Positions 25,101 to 35,065 of a DNA stretch of 64,000 nucleotides are shown here, piece after piece. Location of the stretch: NCBI GenBank assembly GCA_005406025.1, contig BGZK01000488.1, forward strand, positions 1 to 64,000. The letters are read 5' to 3'. The notes beneath the pieces were generated by a model that saw nothing but the letters and a program-made list of their open reading frames with translations, was not told where the DNA came from and ran no database searches. The DNA comes from Eumeta japonica (taxonomy: Eukaryota > Arthropoda > Insecta > Lepidoptera > Psychidae). Positions within the stretch are counted from its first letter, which is position 1. Every line of letters starts with the position of its first letter. Made by a program: the position numbers and the translations under genes.

Positions 25101-25722
25101 CCCGAGAGCGGGACATCCATTAGCACACGCAATAAGGGAAAGTACAAGAAACGCTAACGCTGAAGGAAAAGAAATACGTTTCTACTGGCTGAGAGCACAC
25201 GTGGGCACAAAGGGCAACGAAAGAGCAGATGAACTGGCAAAATCGCTGCCCAAAGGCTGATGCCGACTATGATTACGAGAAAATTCCCCTATCCTGGGTA
25301 AAAGCAAGATAAGGGAGGAGACGATTCTGAAATGGCAAACACGATACGACTCCTCCCAGACCGGTGCAATAACGAAAACATTCTTTCCTGACGCAAAGAA
25401 AGCATACGCAACGATCAGGAAATTGAAGCCAACACCGGTCCAGACACAAATATTCACAGGACACACGGGAATAGCGGAGTACCTGCACAGATTCAAACTC
25501 TTACAGAGCCCGAGTTGCGAGTGCGACGCCGATAAAATCGAATCAGTATGGCACATAATCCTTGAATGCCCCAGGTATGAAGTTGCACGCTACGATCTCG
25601 AACACAAAATCGAGACAAAGCTGGAAAAACGAAAAATGCACGAAATAATGGAGAACCCGAAAAAGAGTGGAATTCTTGTCATTCGCAGAGAAAGCCTTCC
25701 GGGAAGCCACATCCAGACATAG
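22118..25722 (+). pseudogene. LINE C ORF2 core (endonuclease-RT-RNase H-zinc), frameshifted
   Basis: The endonuclease begins at 22118 with MIQANLQRSKVATAELLQ, catalytic Glu in ALVQEPYVGN, the GDINAW box in an adjacent frame near 22508, and TTSDHNAIVF at 22728. The RT has LNPKKAPGPDGLTADICIAA (23474), VVIIPKPGK, QYGFMPQRSTEDALYDL, SLDIEGAFDNAWWPAL (23866) and AFADDVVLAFS (24133). RNase H has IYTDGSKINGRVGAAI (24873), YQAEMYALYRA, DSRSSLELL and GNERADELA (25212). The zinc motif CECDADKIESVWHIILEC lies near 25517. The coding sequence then appears to continue toward the helicase region. Frameshifts occur near 22500, 22700, 23270, 23650, 23900, 24280, 24420 and 25250. Domain content is otherwise complete. 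Confidence 0.85.
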
Positions 25723-26691
25723 ATCCATGAACCGAAAGCGCAATGAAGAAACACCTCCAACTGCGCCGACTTCAGCCCCAACACAAAACCCAAGAGAATC
25801 CGAAAACGAAGCTACAACACTGCGCACGACGACAACGGAAAGAATGTTACGTTGCGCAGAAACAGCAGGAAAGCCTGGGATACGAACAAGGGGTGGCACT
25901 GTTCATGGACGAAAACACGGAAAGGCTAGGAATAGGCTTTGGAAGCCCATGGGAAAGAGCAGCGTTTCACTTTCGCCAGGACTTGCCAACCTCATAAACG
26001 GCAGTACCAGTAAAACCATCCTAAAAGGAAAACCTTTGATTCGCTAGAACAACTAGTAATCGAAGGTGAATCCTGCAGAATGGTACGGACCAGAAACAAG
26101 ATCGTCCTACTATTCACATGGACCGAGGATACACCGTTTATCCAGGCAAGTAAAGTACTACATAAACTAAGCGAAAGTGAACAGGCAACACCCGAGTGAT
26201 AAGCATAGACTCTATGTCAGTCGGCTACGAAAAGGCAATGTCGAAGATTATCTCGGAAGCATAGCAGCCTCCGAGAAACACAAGATCGTAATGTATGAAG
26301 ATCGAGGAGAAAATCTCAGTTTTCTTCACAAATACGATCCGGCATGCTCAACGACACCGATTGACAGCTGGGGACATCCTGTCAAGGACCCAGAAGAAAT
26401 GAGCGGCTCGGAGCGTCTCCGAAAGCAAATCAAAGCTGAAAAGGAGACAAAACCGCGAAGCGAAAGAGCTAGCCCGCGAGCAACGCTCGAGACCGGTAAA
26501 AACTGGAAAACTTCTTTCGTGCATTTAATGCAGGAATAGCCACAAAGCTTAAGGCATTCACCAGCAAAAGCGAGTGTTCGACAACAGAGGACAAGGAAAA
26601 GCCTCGACATCTAAAAGATAACGAACGATTCACCAAAGTCTAGCCCGAAACCCACAAAGGCCGACCTAGGAGAGTCAAACCTCCCGTCGTT
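25723..26691 (+). other. LINE C linker of unknown function between the zinc motif and the helicase
   Basis: Coding-like sequence continues in changing frames after the C-terminal zinc motif. One piece (about 25840-25997) reads YVAQKQQESLGYEQGVALF followed by GIGFGSPWERAAFHF. Another (about 26048-26200) contains SLEQLVIEGESCRMVRTRN and WTEDTPFIQASKVLHKLSE. A third (26177-26539) contains KHKIVMYEDRGENLSFLHKY and PIDSWGHPVKD, then a charged Lys/Glu/Arg stretch. Codon use and acidic/basic balance look like real protein, but I do not recognise the family. It could be part of the captured viral replicase upstream of the helicase or LINE-specific sequence. Confidence 0.5.
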
Positions 26692-28054
26692 ATGCCTGTC
26701 GAGAATCCGAAAGACCACATGAGGAACGCCTTCCTCGAGTTCGCTGCACTAACAATAGCGATACAAGATGTCACCCAAACAATGTGTAAAAACATTCTGA
26801 ACATATACAAGAAAGGGGACATCGAACAGCTAAAACGAAAACTCGAGGAAAACGAAGGCACCATATACAACAATAAGTCGTCCCAATATATACTCGGAGA
26901 CGCAAGACAAAATATGGCGGCCTACAATGACACATGCGGACTCGTATATCTCGATGAACAGGCAACGAAAATCACAGGCAAGGCCAAATATAAACTCAGA
27001 AAACGATCCAATAGTGGTAATGACCAGAGACACAAAGGTAGCCTTGGAAGAAAGAATCCTGAGAACGATGAAAAACTTTCAAAGGAAAACGACCAAGACT
27101 ACTCGGAAACATTTACCGACTGGGAAACACCGAAAATTACATGGATCAACGGAGTACCTGGATGTGGGAAAACAACGTGGATCGTTCAAGAATTTGACAA
27201 TAAAAGGGATTGCATAGTCACCGCGACCATTGAAGCAGCAGAAGACCTAAAGCGAAAACTGGCCAACAGAATAGGAGCCGAAGCAACGACCAGAGTGCGC
27301 ACGATGGCTTCTATATTAGTGAACGGGTTCAAAGAACACACACAACCGTCTCCTAATCGACGAGGCTATGATGAACCACTTTGGCGCAATAATAACGGCC
27401 GCTCTGCTGGCCAAGGCCAAGGAACTGCTGCTTATCGGCGACATAAATCAAATCCTCACATAGACAGACACAATGTCTTTCCGATGAGCTATGAAAAGCC
27501 AAATGCTGTAGCAAAGTCTCCCGAGAACTGCTACGATCTTACAGAAACCCATGGATGTGGCATATGCCCTCAACGAAATTTATAGCGGCATATACTCCAC
27601 ACAGGAAGGGACCCGATCATTGACGATGGATGGTTATGACATAAACAAACTCTCCATATCACTACCTCAAACGCTCTACCTGGCCCACACACAAGCTGGC
27701 AAAACAGAGCTAAAAGCCATGGGATGCGGACAAGGTAAAGAATCGAGAGTGTTAACTATCCATGAAGCGCAGGGTCTAGCCTCAAAAAATGTGGTAATAG
27801 TAAGAACAGCGTCGAAGAAAGCAGAAATTTACAACAGCATTCAACACGCGGTCGTAGCAATCACGCGTCACACAGAAAATTGTATTTACCTTACGGTAAA
27901 TTGCAGTGACGCAATAGGAAGACTCATACAAAGGGCTAACAATGCTACATCGGAACGAATAATAGAGTACAACGCCAAGATGGCAATAAGATCCCGGGAC
28001 ATAAACTCGGTCAGAGAAATAACCAAACACCGAAGAAAGCCGGAACAGTACTGA
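26692..28054 (+). pseudogene. Virus-like SF1 helicase region at the 3' end of LINE C
   Basis: The P-loop motif I reads GVPGCGKTT at about 27151-27177. Motif II LIDEA (27353-27367) and motif III LIGDINQI (about 27431-27454) are visible one frame over. Motif V, LTIHEAQGLASKNVVIVR, is at about 27752-27805. Motif VI, VAITRHTENC, is at about 27854-27883. This set, especially GVPGCGKT, HEAQG and the VAITRH box, is characteristic of the superfamily 1 RNA helicases of alphavirus-like plus-strand RNA viruses. A frameshift lies between motifs I and II, and a stop follows motif III, so the copy is broken as written. The domain ends at a stop at 28052-28054. Its place inside a telomere-flanked LINE argues for domain capture rather than a separate viral insertion. 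Confidence 0.8.
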
Positions 28055-28469
28055 CCGGGTAAATAAAACACCGGATCGAAGCAAAGAAAGGCGTCAATTT
28101 AGAAACGAAGCGGACAAAAATGGCGTTCCACACATGACATCCCAATGCGCGGTGTCAGAGCGGACGGGTTGCCCGGCTCCCTAAAATGGTTGAGCTGGAC
28201 AATGGCTGACCGTCCTGTCGTACTCGTGAACGGGTGCCGTGCAACAGGGACAAGGACCGCCATCACGAAGAAAACAGTGAAACAGTGTTTAAAACAATAA
28301 ACAAATAAAAATTTAATAAAGTGAAAGACATATAAATTGTGAGAGTGACAGATAAGTGGTTGTAGAACAGTACAGCAAACAAACTAACACACTGACAAAT
28401 GAACAATTCCAGTAACAAAGGTGCGGAACATAAGAGTCTGCAGAATGTAATGTAAAACAAAAAAAAAAA
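28055..28469 (+). other. LINE C 3' untranslated region and A-rich tail
   Basis: No gene is visible. A GC-rich patch (28140-28260) contains CCGGCTCCCTAAAATGG, which resembles a patch near 56960-57010 at the end of LINE F. The stretch ends in about ten A bases before CTAACC repeats. Confidence 0.6.
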
Positions 28470-28490
28470 CTAACCTAACCTAACCTAACC
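28470..28490. repeat. Telomeric repeat between LINE C and LINE D
   Basis: Four CTAAC units follow the poly(A) of LINE C and precede TGCAACCAAAGCG, where LINE D coding sequence opens almost at once. Confidence 0.85.
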
Positions 28491-28503
28491 TGCAACCAAA
28501 GCG

Positions 28504-29388
28504 AGAGCGCAAGCCACCACCACCGGGAGATTCCCGGCATCGACTCCGTCTGCTCCGGAGCCTGTCGCCGCTGGAATAAGTTACGCCGGCGCTTTAAAAA
28601 TCGGAAAAGGAGTCCCGCCGAAGCCACTGCTAGCCACGCGTGAACCGGTTATCGCGATATACCCAGAAAATGCTAAAACGGCTGAGGAAACCAAGAAAAT
28701 TTTCAAGGCCAGCGTCGACCCTGCGCAGATGAACATCCAGGTAGACAAAATAAGAAAAATTGGTAACGCAGGAGTCATAGTCCAAACGACAAACATGGAA
28801 GGCGTTATGAAAATTAAGGAGAACCCGACTCTCACTAAAGCGGGTTTGAAAATAGGAGAACCAAAGCAGAATAGGCCCCTTGTCAAATTCGGTGACATGG
28901 ACAATGACATTGGGTTTGACAAGTTTCTGGAGGGTCTGGCCGCACAGAACAACATGGGCGAAGAGTGGTCGCTGGAGCAGCTCGCAAAAAATTGCAAGCT
29001 GACCTTCAAAAAGCGAAGGAGAGGCTTCCCGGAAGCATCATATGTTGTGGAGTGCTCCTCCTAATTACGAAAACACCTGATAAATATACGTCAGGTTTAC
29101 ATAGGCTGGAACCGACTCGAAATAAGTGACTACATAAACGTGACGTGTTGTGCAAAATGCCAAATGTATGTACACCCAGAACGGTACTGCAGGGAAAAGG
29201 ACCCGACTTGCAGCCAGTGCGACGAAGTCGGTCACAGCAACGGCGATTGCAAGGCATCGTTCGTCAAATGCGCTACATGCCGAAAATTTAGAAGACCCGA
29301 AGCCACCACGCATCGCACGAATGCGAGAGATTGCCCGGCTCGACAGCATGCGGAGCAGCGGCGCGCCTCAATGACCAACTATGGATAA
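28504..29388 (+). pseudogene. LINE D ORF1 (gag-like), 5'-truncated, one frameshift
   Basis: The reading frame is open from the telomere junction, without a start codon, to a stop at 29062. It includes EPVIAIYPENAKTAEETKK, ASVDPAQMNIQVDKIRKIGN and GGVIVQT-type sequence seen as NAGVIVQTTN, the conserved central domain of R1-clade ORF1. A frame change near 29060 leads into three knuckles: CAKCQMYVHPERYC (29149), CSQCDEVGHSNGDC (29212) and CATCRKF...THRTNARDC (29272-29334). The last codons overlap ORF2: the ATG at 29381 lies in ATGGATAA, whose TAA (29386-29388) ends ORF1. Short ORF1/ORF2 overlaps are usual in this clade. It would encode the RNA-binding particle protein. Confidence 0.75.
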
Positions 29389-30229
29389 ACTTCATATAAG
29401 CATCGGTCAGATAAACCTGCAGGGTGCCCGAGATGCGACAGACGAGATATTTGTGTCAGCGCGAGAACTAGGACTGGACCTTTTGGCGGTGCAGGAGCAC
29501 TACCAAAGGGCCAATACAAGATTCATGCAAGCGTCGCAGGCGGCGGTTGTGGTAAGCAGCGAAAGGACAGCGTGTGTCTTTCTCGCAGAGCTCAGCAACG
29601 AATACTGTTCGTGCATTCATATCCAGACGAACGCGGGAAACGTGTACCTGGTGTCGGCAAACTTCAAATACTCCCATCGAATAGAGCCGCATTTGGAGCA
29701 TCTCCAACACGTAATTAATGCACTGAAAGGGAAGAAAATAGTCATCTGCGCCGACACCAACACGCACTCTCCCGTATGGCACTCTCGCGAGCGACAGTAC
29801 ATAGGACGTGGAAGTGAAGCAGAAGAGAGGAGGACGCAGTTGGAAAGCTTTCTCGCACAAAATACGCTGAACGTGGAGAACCGCGAAGGACAACCGCCGA
29901 CGTATTCGGGGCCCGGCGGAACATCTAATATAGATGTCACTGCAATGTCAAGAGGAATCGTTGTGAACGAATGGAAGGTCATTGAGGGCGCCAGCCTCAG
30001 TGACCACCAGCTCATAGTTGCAAAAGTGAAAATTGGCGAAGGCTGGGGCTCTACTACGAACGAGGCGGCAACGACAGGCTCACTGGTAAGAAGGTTCCGT
30101 GACCGCGACGTGAACTGGGATCGCTTCCGCACTCACCTTGCGGCGCGTGCGGAAGGTATGGATGAAAGAATGTCTGTAGAAAAGTATGCTAGAGAACTTT
30201 GTGGATTAATCGGGGACGATCCACCGTAA
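29381..30229 (+). pseudogene. LINE D ORF2 endonuclease domain, open for 282 codons
   Basis: It begins MDKLHISIGQINLQGA at the overlapping ATG. The exonuclease-endonuclease-phosphatase fold shows INLQGA (first Asn), LLAVQEHY (catalytic Glu), KKIVICADTNTHSPVWHS (Asp and Asn box), a TYSGPGGTSNIDVT substrate-loop region and SLSDHQLIVAKV (Ser-Asp-His). This is the longest undamaged LINE domain in the window. After the SDH box the frame runs on for about 55 codons to a stop at 30229, and RT motif A appears only about 60 bp later. About 200 residues of RT therefore seem to be deleted. Confidence 0.85.
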
Positions 30230-30239
30230 CCGCGCTGAC

Positions 30240-30533
30240 GGATATTCTGGGGGGCTGTGGGGGCCTCGGTGAGCAAATATGTGCAGCTGGTTTTCTTGGA
30301 TATCTCTGATGCCTTATATAACGCTTGGTGGCCCATGAACTTGGTCAAGCTGAAGCAGAGAGGATGTCCACCGAATATACATAATATGATGGTGGACTAA
30401 TTCTCATGCAAACGCGTTGGACTGTTCGTGGGGTGCCGGGTGGGCTGGAAGGCTACCACTATGGGGTGTCCACAGGAATCAGTATTGGGGCCGACGCTGT
30501 GGAACCGGCTGGTCAGTGACGTCTTCCGGGGCC
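30240..30533 (+). pseudogene. LINE D RT fragment left of the insertion
   Basis: A degenerate frame contains YVQLVFLDISDALYNAWWP (about 30278-30333), the RT motif A region with its first catalytic Asp. It continues after a stop with TTMGCPQESVLGPTLWN (about 30459-30509; normal LINE form GCPQGS) and DVFRG (30518-30532). It stops at GGCC (30530-30533), the left target duplication of the inserted element. Normal RT motifs before motif A are missing. Confidence 0.75.
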
Positions 30534-30710
30534 TTATTACCTAAAAGAAATCAATTTTTGATTTCGCAGGATTTTAAATTTATTTTAGTAATTCCCAAGT
30601 TGATATTTCGAAATACTAATTGTCTTTCTATTAACAGTGTTGCCTCTACAATGAAATCACTAAATTATAATAATGAAATTTAATCGCATATTTGAATTGA
30701 AAAACCGTTA

Positions 30711-30733
30711 CACCTCGGCCACGAAACTTTCGC
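30711..30733 (+). repeat. Harbinger left terminal inverted repeat
   Basis: 23 bp starting CACCTCGGCCACGAAAC, preceded by TTA. Confidence 0.92.
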
Positions 30734-31023
30734 ACACAGCGAATTCGCTGTCCGCCCCGAGCGAACAATCCGAGCGAATAATACAAAAGAATAATGTTAC
30801 ATCTGATCGATCACGAAATAGTGCTGCTAGACGCCAGCGAAATTCGCTGGTCGCGAATTAACACGAGCGTCGGCTGCTTGCACAGGCGAATGTCTCGAGA
30901 GAGTGAAACAAATGTTCTCAACTGTTTCGCGCGTACACGAAACAGTCGCCCGCTGCCACCGAAACGCGTGGAGAGCGCACGCCGGCGAAATTTTAAATAA
31001 ATTTGTTTTATTCGCCGCGAATT

Positions 31024-33176
31024 ATGGATATCGAAAAGTTCATTCATTATATTGAGGAAAGGCCACCAATCTGGAAGAGTTGTCACCCACAGCACAAGAT
31101 GAAACACATCATTAAAAAGTTGTGGGAAGAAATAAAACATTTTTTCCAGAATATTCAGGTCAGCTATTTTACATTACATTACATCAATATCACTGGTTTT
31201 CATTGAAATAATTTTTAAATTGGTCTCTTATTAAAAGAGCCTGTAAAGTGGCTCGGTTGTTTCGTCTTGATAGTTGAATATTTACGAGACTTGTGTTGTC
31301 ATTTATTGTACAATAATCTTCATCTCTGTCCATCTCTTTCTCGTACAATATTGTGAAGCAAACACGCTGCTTTTATTAATAATTTAGCATTACACATTTG
31401 TTTCAATTGATTTTGCAAATAACCGCCACTTGCTTGTTAATATTCCAAAAGTTTTTTCTATGGTGACTCTTGCCCGAGATAATCTTTTATTAAAGATTTT
31501 TTTTTCATTATTTAAATTAGTGGATGGATAAGGTCGCATTAAAAAACTTTTCAGAGGGTAACCAGCATCACCTACTAATACATAAGGTAATTTAATATTT
31601 GAACCAGGGAGACGTCTTGATTGAGGGATATTAAATCTATTAGTGGTTAACAGCTTATTTAATTTTGAATAAAAAAACGTTCCCCCGTCACTTTGTTTAC
31701 CTTTGCCTCCGATCTCAATGGAAATAAACTTGTAATCTGCATCACAGACGCCTTGAAGAACCAAGGAAAAAAATTTTTTGTAGTTATAAAATCACTTCCA
31801 CTTTTTGGTGGTTTTTTTATTCGAAAGTGTTTCCCGTCGATGGCTCCAAAACAGTTAGGAAACTGCCATTTATTAAAGAATTCATTTGCTATATATCTAT
31901 TTTTCTGTCGTTGGTAGTGGCATATGAACCTTCCATAACGTTATCCATATAGCTTTAGTTGTTTGATAAATGCATTTATAACAGTACTTTTGCCCATCCT
32001 GTATGAATGTTTCAATGATGCAAAAGATAATCCAGTTGAAAGGTACCTGAAAAAAAATTATAAGATATTTATATAATATGTTAAGCATAATTATATTATA
32101 TTTATAAATATAGTCATTTAATAATTAGTTAAAGAGATAATAATTATGAGTTCTATTTTGTTTTGACCTGTCCTTGGAGTTTTTAGACTTCAACTCCTCA
32201 AAAGACAAAAATAGAAAAAAACTACTACTTAATAAGCTTTTCTTAATTTAATGGTACGGAAACCTCATAGTATGAATTTCTACATTTCTAACAAATCAAA
32301 TCAAATCAAAAAATTATTTATTATCATAGGTTATACAATAACTTCTCTACATTAATCTCTACATTTTTTTCTTTCTATTTATAGTTGCTGACTTAAAAAA
32401 AAAAGTGGAAAGGTCTCAAAGACATCTACAGAAAAGAATTTTAAAAAAATCCGATACCGCGTTCAGGTGCTGCTGGCATTGAAACTGAGGTGAAATGGAA
32501 ATATTTTAAATTATTATTTTTTTTACAAGACGAAGTTGTATGTACGGTTGGAGATGGTAATTTTGATAACTGCGATAGTCCGACTCAAGACTGTGACGGC
32601 GGCGAGTTGACAAGCGGCACATCTCAGTTTCATTCAACTTCTGAGTTACAGCAAGGTGATATAGAGCAAGACCTTTCATACTTTCAATTACCTAACGATC
32701 TTGGGACACAGCATTCACCGATGGTACCTATAACGCTACCAAATACATCAAAACCAACTAATGCTACAAATATACAAGCAGAATCTGTAAATGCATCACC
32801 TGCTTTATCATCTACATACCCATCTCCAACTCCATCAACATCTTCTGCATCAACTCGAGTTGCAAAACGGCAAACTCCTAATGAATTAAGAGCTGAATAC
32901 TTAGAAATAGAGAGAAAAAAGTTGAAAATGATGGAACTGGAATTGACGCAAAGAAATGATAGAGAAACTCAACCAAAATCAGAAGACTACCATTTTTTAA
33001 TGAGCATACTACCTCAAATGGAACGATTACCGCCGATACAAAAAATTAGATTGAGAAATAAAATTAACCAAGCGCTACTACAAGAGATGGAAATGTATGA
33101 GTACGGAGAACAGCACAATTATGGCAATTATGGTTATAGAACAGGTTCCCAATTGGATAGTAATCAACAATCATGA
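31024..33176 (+). pseudogene. MADF-BESS DNA-binding protein of the Harbinger element
   Basis: Exon 1 (31024 to about 31158) encodes MDIEKFIHYIEERPPIWK and LWEEIKHFF, the first half of a MADF domain, ending at CAG|GTCAGC. Exon 2 begins after a TTTATAG acceptor near 32384 with VADLKKK; the rest of the MADF domain (WKGLKDIYRKE, then VKWKYFKLLFFLQD) is visible only across frame changes at A-runs. From 32490 the frame is open for 228 codons: an acidic, Ser/Thr/Pro-rich linker, a charged helix near 32900, and a BESS-like motif, YHFLMSILPQMERLP (about 32988-33032). It ends at 33176. In animal Harbinger elements the second protein helps the transposase bind DNA. It is interleaved with the transposase on the other strand. 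Confidence 0.8.
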
Positions 33177-33490
33177 ATAAAAGATAAGCACTTATGTTTG
33201 AGTTTATTTCATTATTAAAAACTATTATAATTCATATGTATGTCATTATTAATTAAGAACTTACCGTAATGTTAAAAACAATTTTTCCTTTGGTGTGATA
33301 ATTCTTGGACCACAGATGGATGCCCTCAACACAGATTCTATATTGTGCAAGATGTAGTCAAATGTATCGATACTCATTCTAGTATACTCGAAAACCTGTT
33401 GTGAAATTTCCTTTGAATGGGTGAAGTATAGTTGTAATCAATAAAACATTCACCATAATATTCACCTTTATACATGTCTTTTTTAAGCTC
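31390..33490 (-). pseudogene. Harbinger (HARBI1-like) DDE transposase, two exons
   Basis: Exon 1 lies about 33490-33266. In one frame it contains YTRMSIDTFDYILHNIES and GPRIITPKEKLFLTLR, the typical HARBI1 N-terminus, and ends at a GTAAG donor (33264-33260). Exon 2 starts at 32046 after a polypyrimidine-AG acceptor; the split codon CG|G joins LTLR to YLSTGLSF, as in the family. Exon 2 carries an HTH-like piece (SYRMGKSTVINAF), the first catalytic Asp in NCFGAIDGKHF, the second in LVGDAGYPLKSF (about 31575) and the third acidic residue in RARVTIEKTFGIL (about 31460). It ends at 31390. One in-frame stop near 31950 and a frameshift near 31770 break it. The intron contains most of the opposite-strand MADF gene. 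Confidence 0.85.
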
Positions 33491-33742
33491 ACTGATCATT
33501 TGAGTTTAGTACTCATCGTTGTTACAACAAAGTGGCTGACTTTCAAAACAATATCTTAGTATTGTTGATTCACATTGTATCTATATCGTCAACAACACTT
33601 GATGACCTACGAAATTGACTACGACCGATCCGTTGCGTTGCTCGTCTAACCGCGCATGCGTTTACGCTCAAAGCGTTTATTTTATGGCCTCATTTTCAAC
33701 ACTGCGAAAATTCGCTGTGAGCGTCAAATCGCCTCGAGCGAA

Positions 33743-33765
33743 GCGAAAGTTTCGTGGTCGAGGTG
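33743..33765 (-). repeat. Harbinger right terminal inverted repeat
   Basis: The inverted match of 30711-30733 with one difference (G/A at the eighth base), followed by TTA. Confidence 0.92.
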
Positions 33766-33904
33766 TTAGGGATCGCGATTTCGCAATTATTCGAGAATTA
33801 CGCTCTCAAACCGAAGACTGGTCTATAGCGATTCTCAAGCGATTTACAATCGATTTTCCGTCATTCGTATTTCATACAAAGTGAATAATAATTTTTTTTA
33901 TGTA

Positions 33905-35065
33905 AATCGTTAGATTAAACAAAATCTTTACACATTTATCGAGGACCTAAAAAATTACAATAATATGGTATAATTGGACTGATCTGATGATGGAGCCAGA
34001 AGGTAGGCACAGGAATTCCAAAATGGAATAACATATCCTAGACGTGTTTGACCTTGTTAGAGTTGTCTTGAGATGTACTCTCACCATGAGTGATTTTCAG
34101 GGTCTGATGATGAAGACGAAAGGTAAGCACTAGCGCTCCATAATAGAACAATGTAGTCTAGTCTTATTTGGGCTTCATGGAATTTTTTAAATGGACTTTG
34201 ACCATAATTGACTTTCAGGGTCTGATGATGGAGCCAGAAGGTAAACACAGGAACTCCATAATGAAACAACGTGTCCTGGCCGTGTTTGGTCTTGTAGAAA
34301 TCGTCTTAAGATGTACTTTGACCATGAACGATTTTCAGGGTCTGATGATGCAGCTGGAAGGTAAGCACTAGTACTCTATAATAGAACAACATATCCAAGC
34401 GGTGTTTGCAGTTGTTGGAATTGTCTTGGAATGCACTTTAACCGTGATCGGTTTCCAGGGTCTGATGTGGAACCCGGAAGGTAGACGCTAGTACTTCATA
34501 ATGAAACAACGCAACCTAGCCATGTTTGGACTTGTTGACATTCTCGTGGAATATACTTTGACCATGATTGGCTTTTAGGGTCTGATAACGGAGCTGGAAG
34601 TTTGGAAGCTCCATCGTCAGACCCTGAAAGTCAATCGTGGTCAAAATCCATTTCAGGGCCATTCCAACAAGCCCAAATATGGTTAGGATATATTGTTCCG
34701 TTATGATATGTTAATTCCGGTACCAACCGTCGGGCTCCATCATCAGACCCTGAAAGCCAATTATGGCCAAAGTCCTCTTAAAAAATTCTATTAAGAACAC
34801 ATACGACTAAGTTACGTTGTTCTATTATGGAGTACTAGTGCTTACCTTCCGGCTCCAACATCAGACCCTGAAAATCACTCATGGTGGAGAGTACATCTCA
34901 AGAGAACTCTAACAAGCTCAAATACGATTAGGATATGTTATTCCGTTATAGTGTTCCTGTACCTACCTTCTGGCTCATTCATCAGATCAGTTCAATTATA
35001 CCATATTATTGTACAGCTATCGGTCCTCGATAAGTGCGCAAAGTTTAAATTTAATCTGACTCTTT
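33905..35065. repeat. Large palindrome built of about 120-bp tandem repeats
   Basis: Five to six direct copies of a 120-bp unit run from about 33980 to 34610, marked by TTTCAGGGTCTGATGATG at 34095, 34213, 34333, 34453 and 34573. The same unit then runs in inverted orientation to about 34990, marked by CATCAGACCCTGAAA at 34620, 34742 and 34860. The outer arms, from TTATCGAGGACC inward to ATAATATGGTATAATT, also match in inverted orientation. The structure could fold into one long hairpin. No ORF of interest lies inside. Confidence 0.85.

Larger units (their letters stand above)
18840..28470 (+). mobile_element. LINE C: R1-clade retrotransposon carrying a virus-like SF1 helicase region
   Basis: The 9.6-kb element lies between (CCTAA)n at 18774-18839 and a run of A followed by CTAACC repeats at 28470-28490. 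In order it has a 1.2-kb 5'UTR, ORF1 with coiled-coil and zinc knuckles, ORF2 with endonuclease, RT, RNase H and C-terminal zinc motif, a linker of unknown nature, an SF1 helicase domain ending at a stop at 28054, and an A-rich 3'UTR. No telomeric repeat or poly(A) separates the RT half from the helicase half, so both appear to belong to one element. I recall R1-type LINEs in Lepidoptera being reported with SF1 helicases of the plant/insect alpha-like virus type at the ORF2 C-terminus. Confidence 0.8.
30711..33765. mobile_element. PIF/Harbinger DNA transposon
   Basis: The 3055-bp element has 23-bp terminal inverted repeats with one mismatch (beginning CACCTCGGCCACGAAAC on the left and CACCTCGACCACGAAAC on the right). 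It is flanked by TTA duplications at 30708-30710 and 33766-33768. Three-bp TTA/TAA duplications, a DDE transposase of the HARBI1 type and a second DNA-binding (MADF) protein gene together define PIF/Harbinger. Subterminal sequence contains repeated GCGAATT/AATTCGC words. Both genes carry small frameshifts. Confidence 0.92.

Noticed and set aside
26692..28054. An independent endogenous viral element
   Set aside because: No viral capsid, methyltransferase or polymerase is seen, no separate flank is visible, and the region shares the 3' end of LINE C. Domain capture by the LINE is the simpler reading, although not proven.
31024..33176. MADF-BESS gene as a host transcription factor
   Set aside because: It lies within the Harbinger TIRs and is broken by frameshifts, so it belongs to the transposon.
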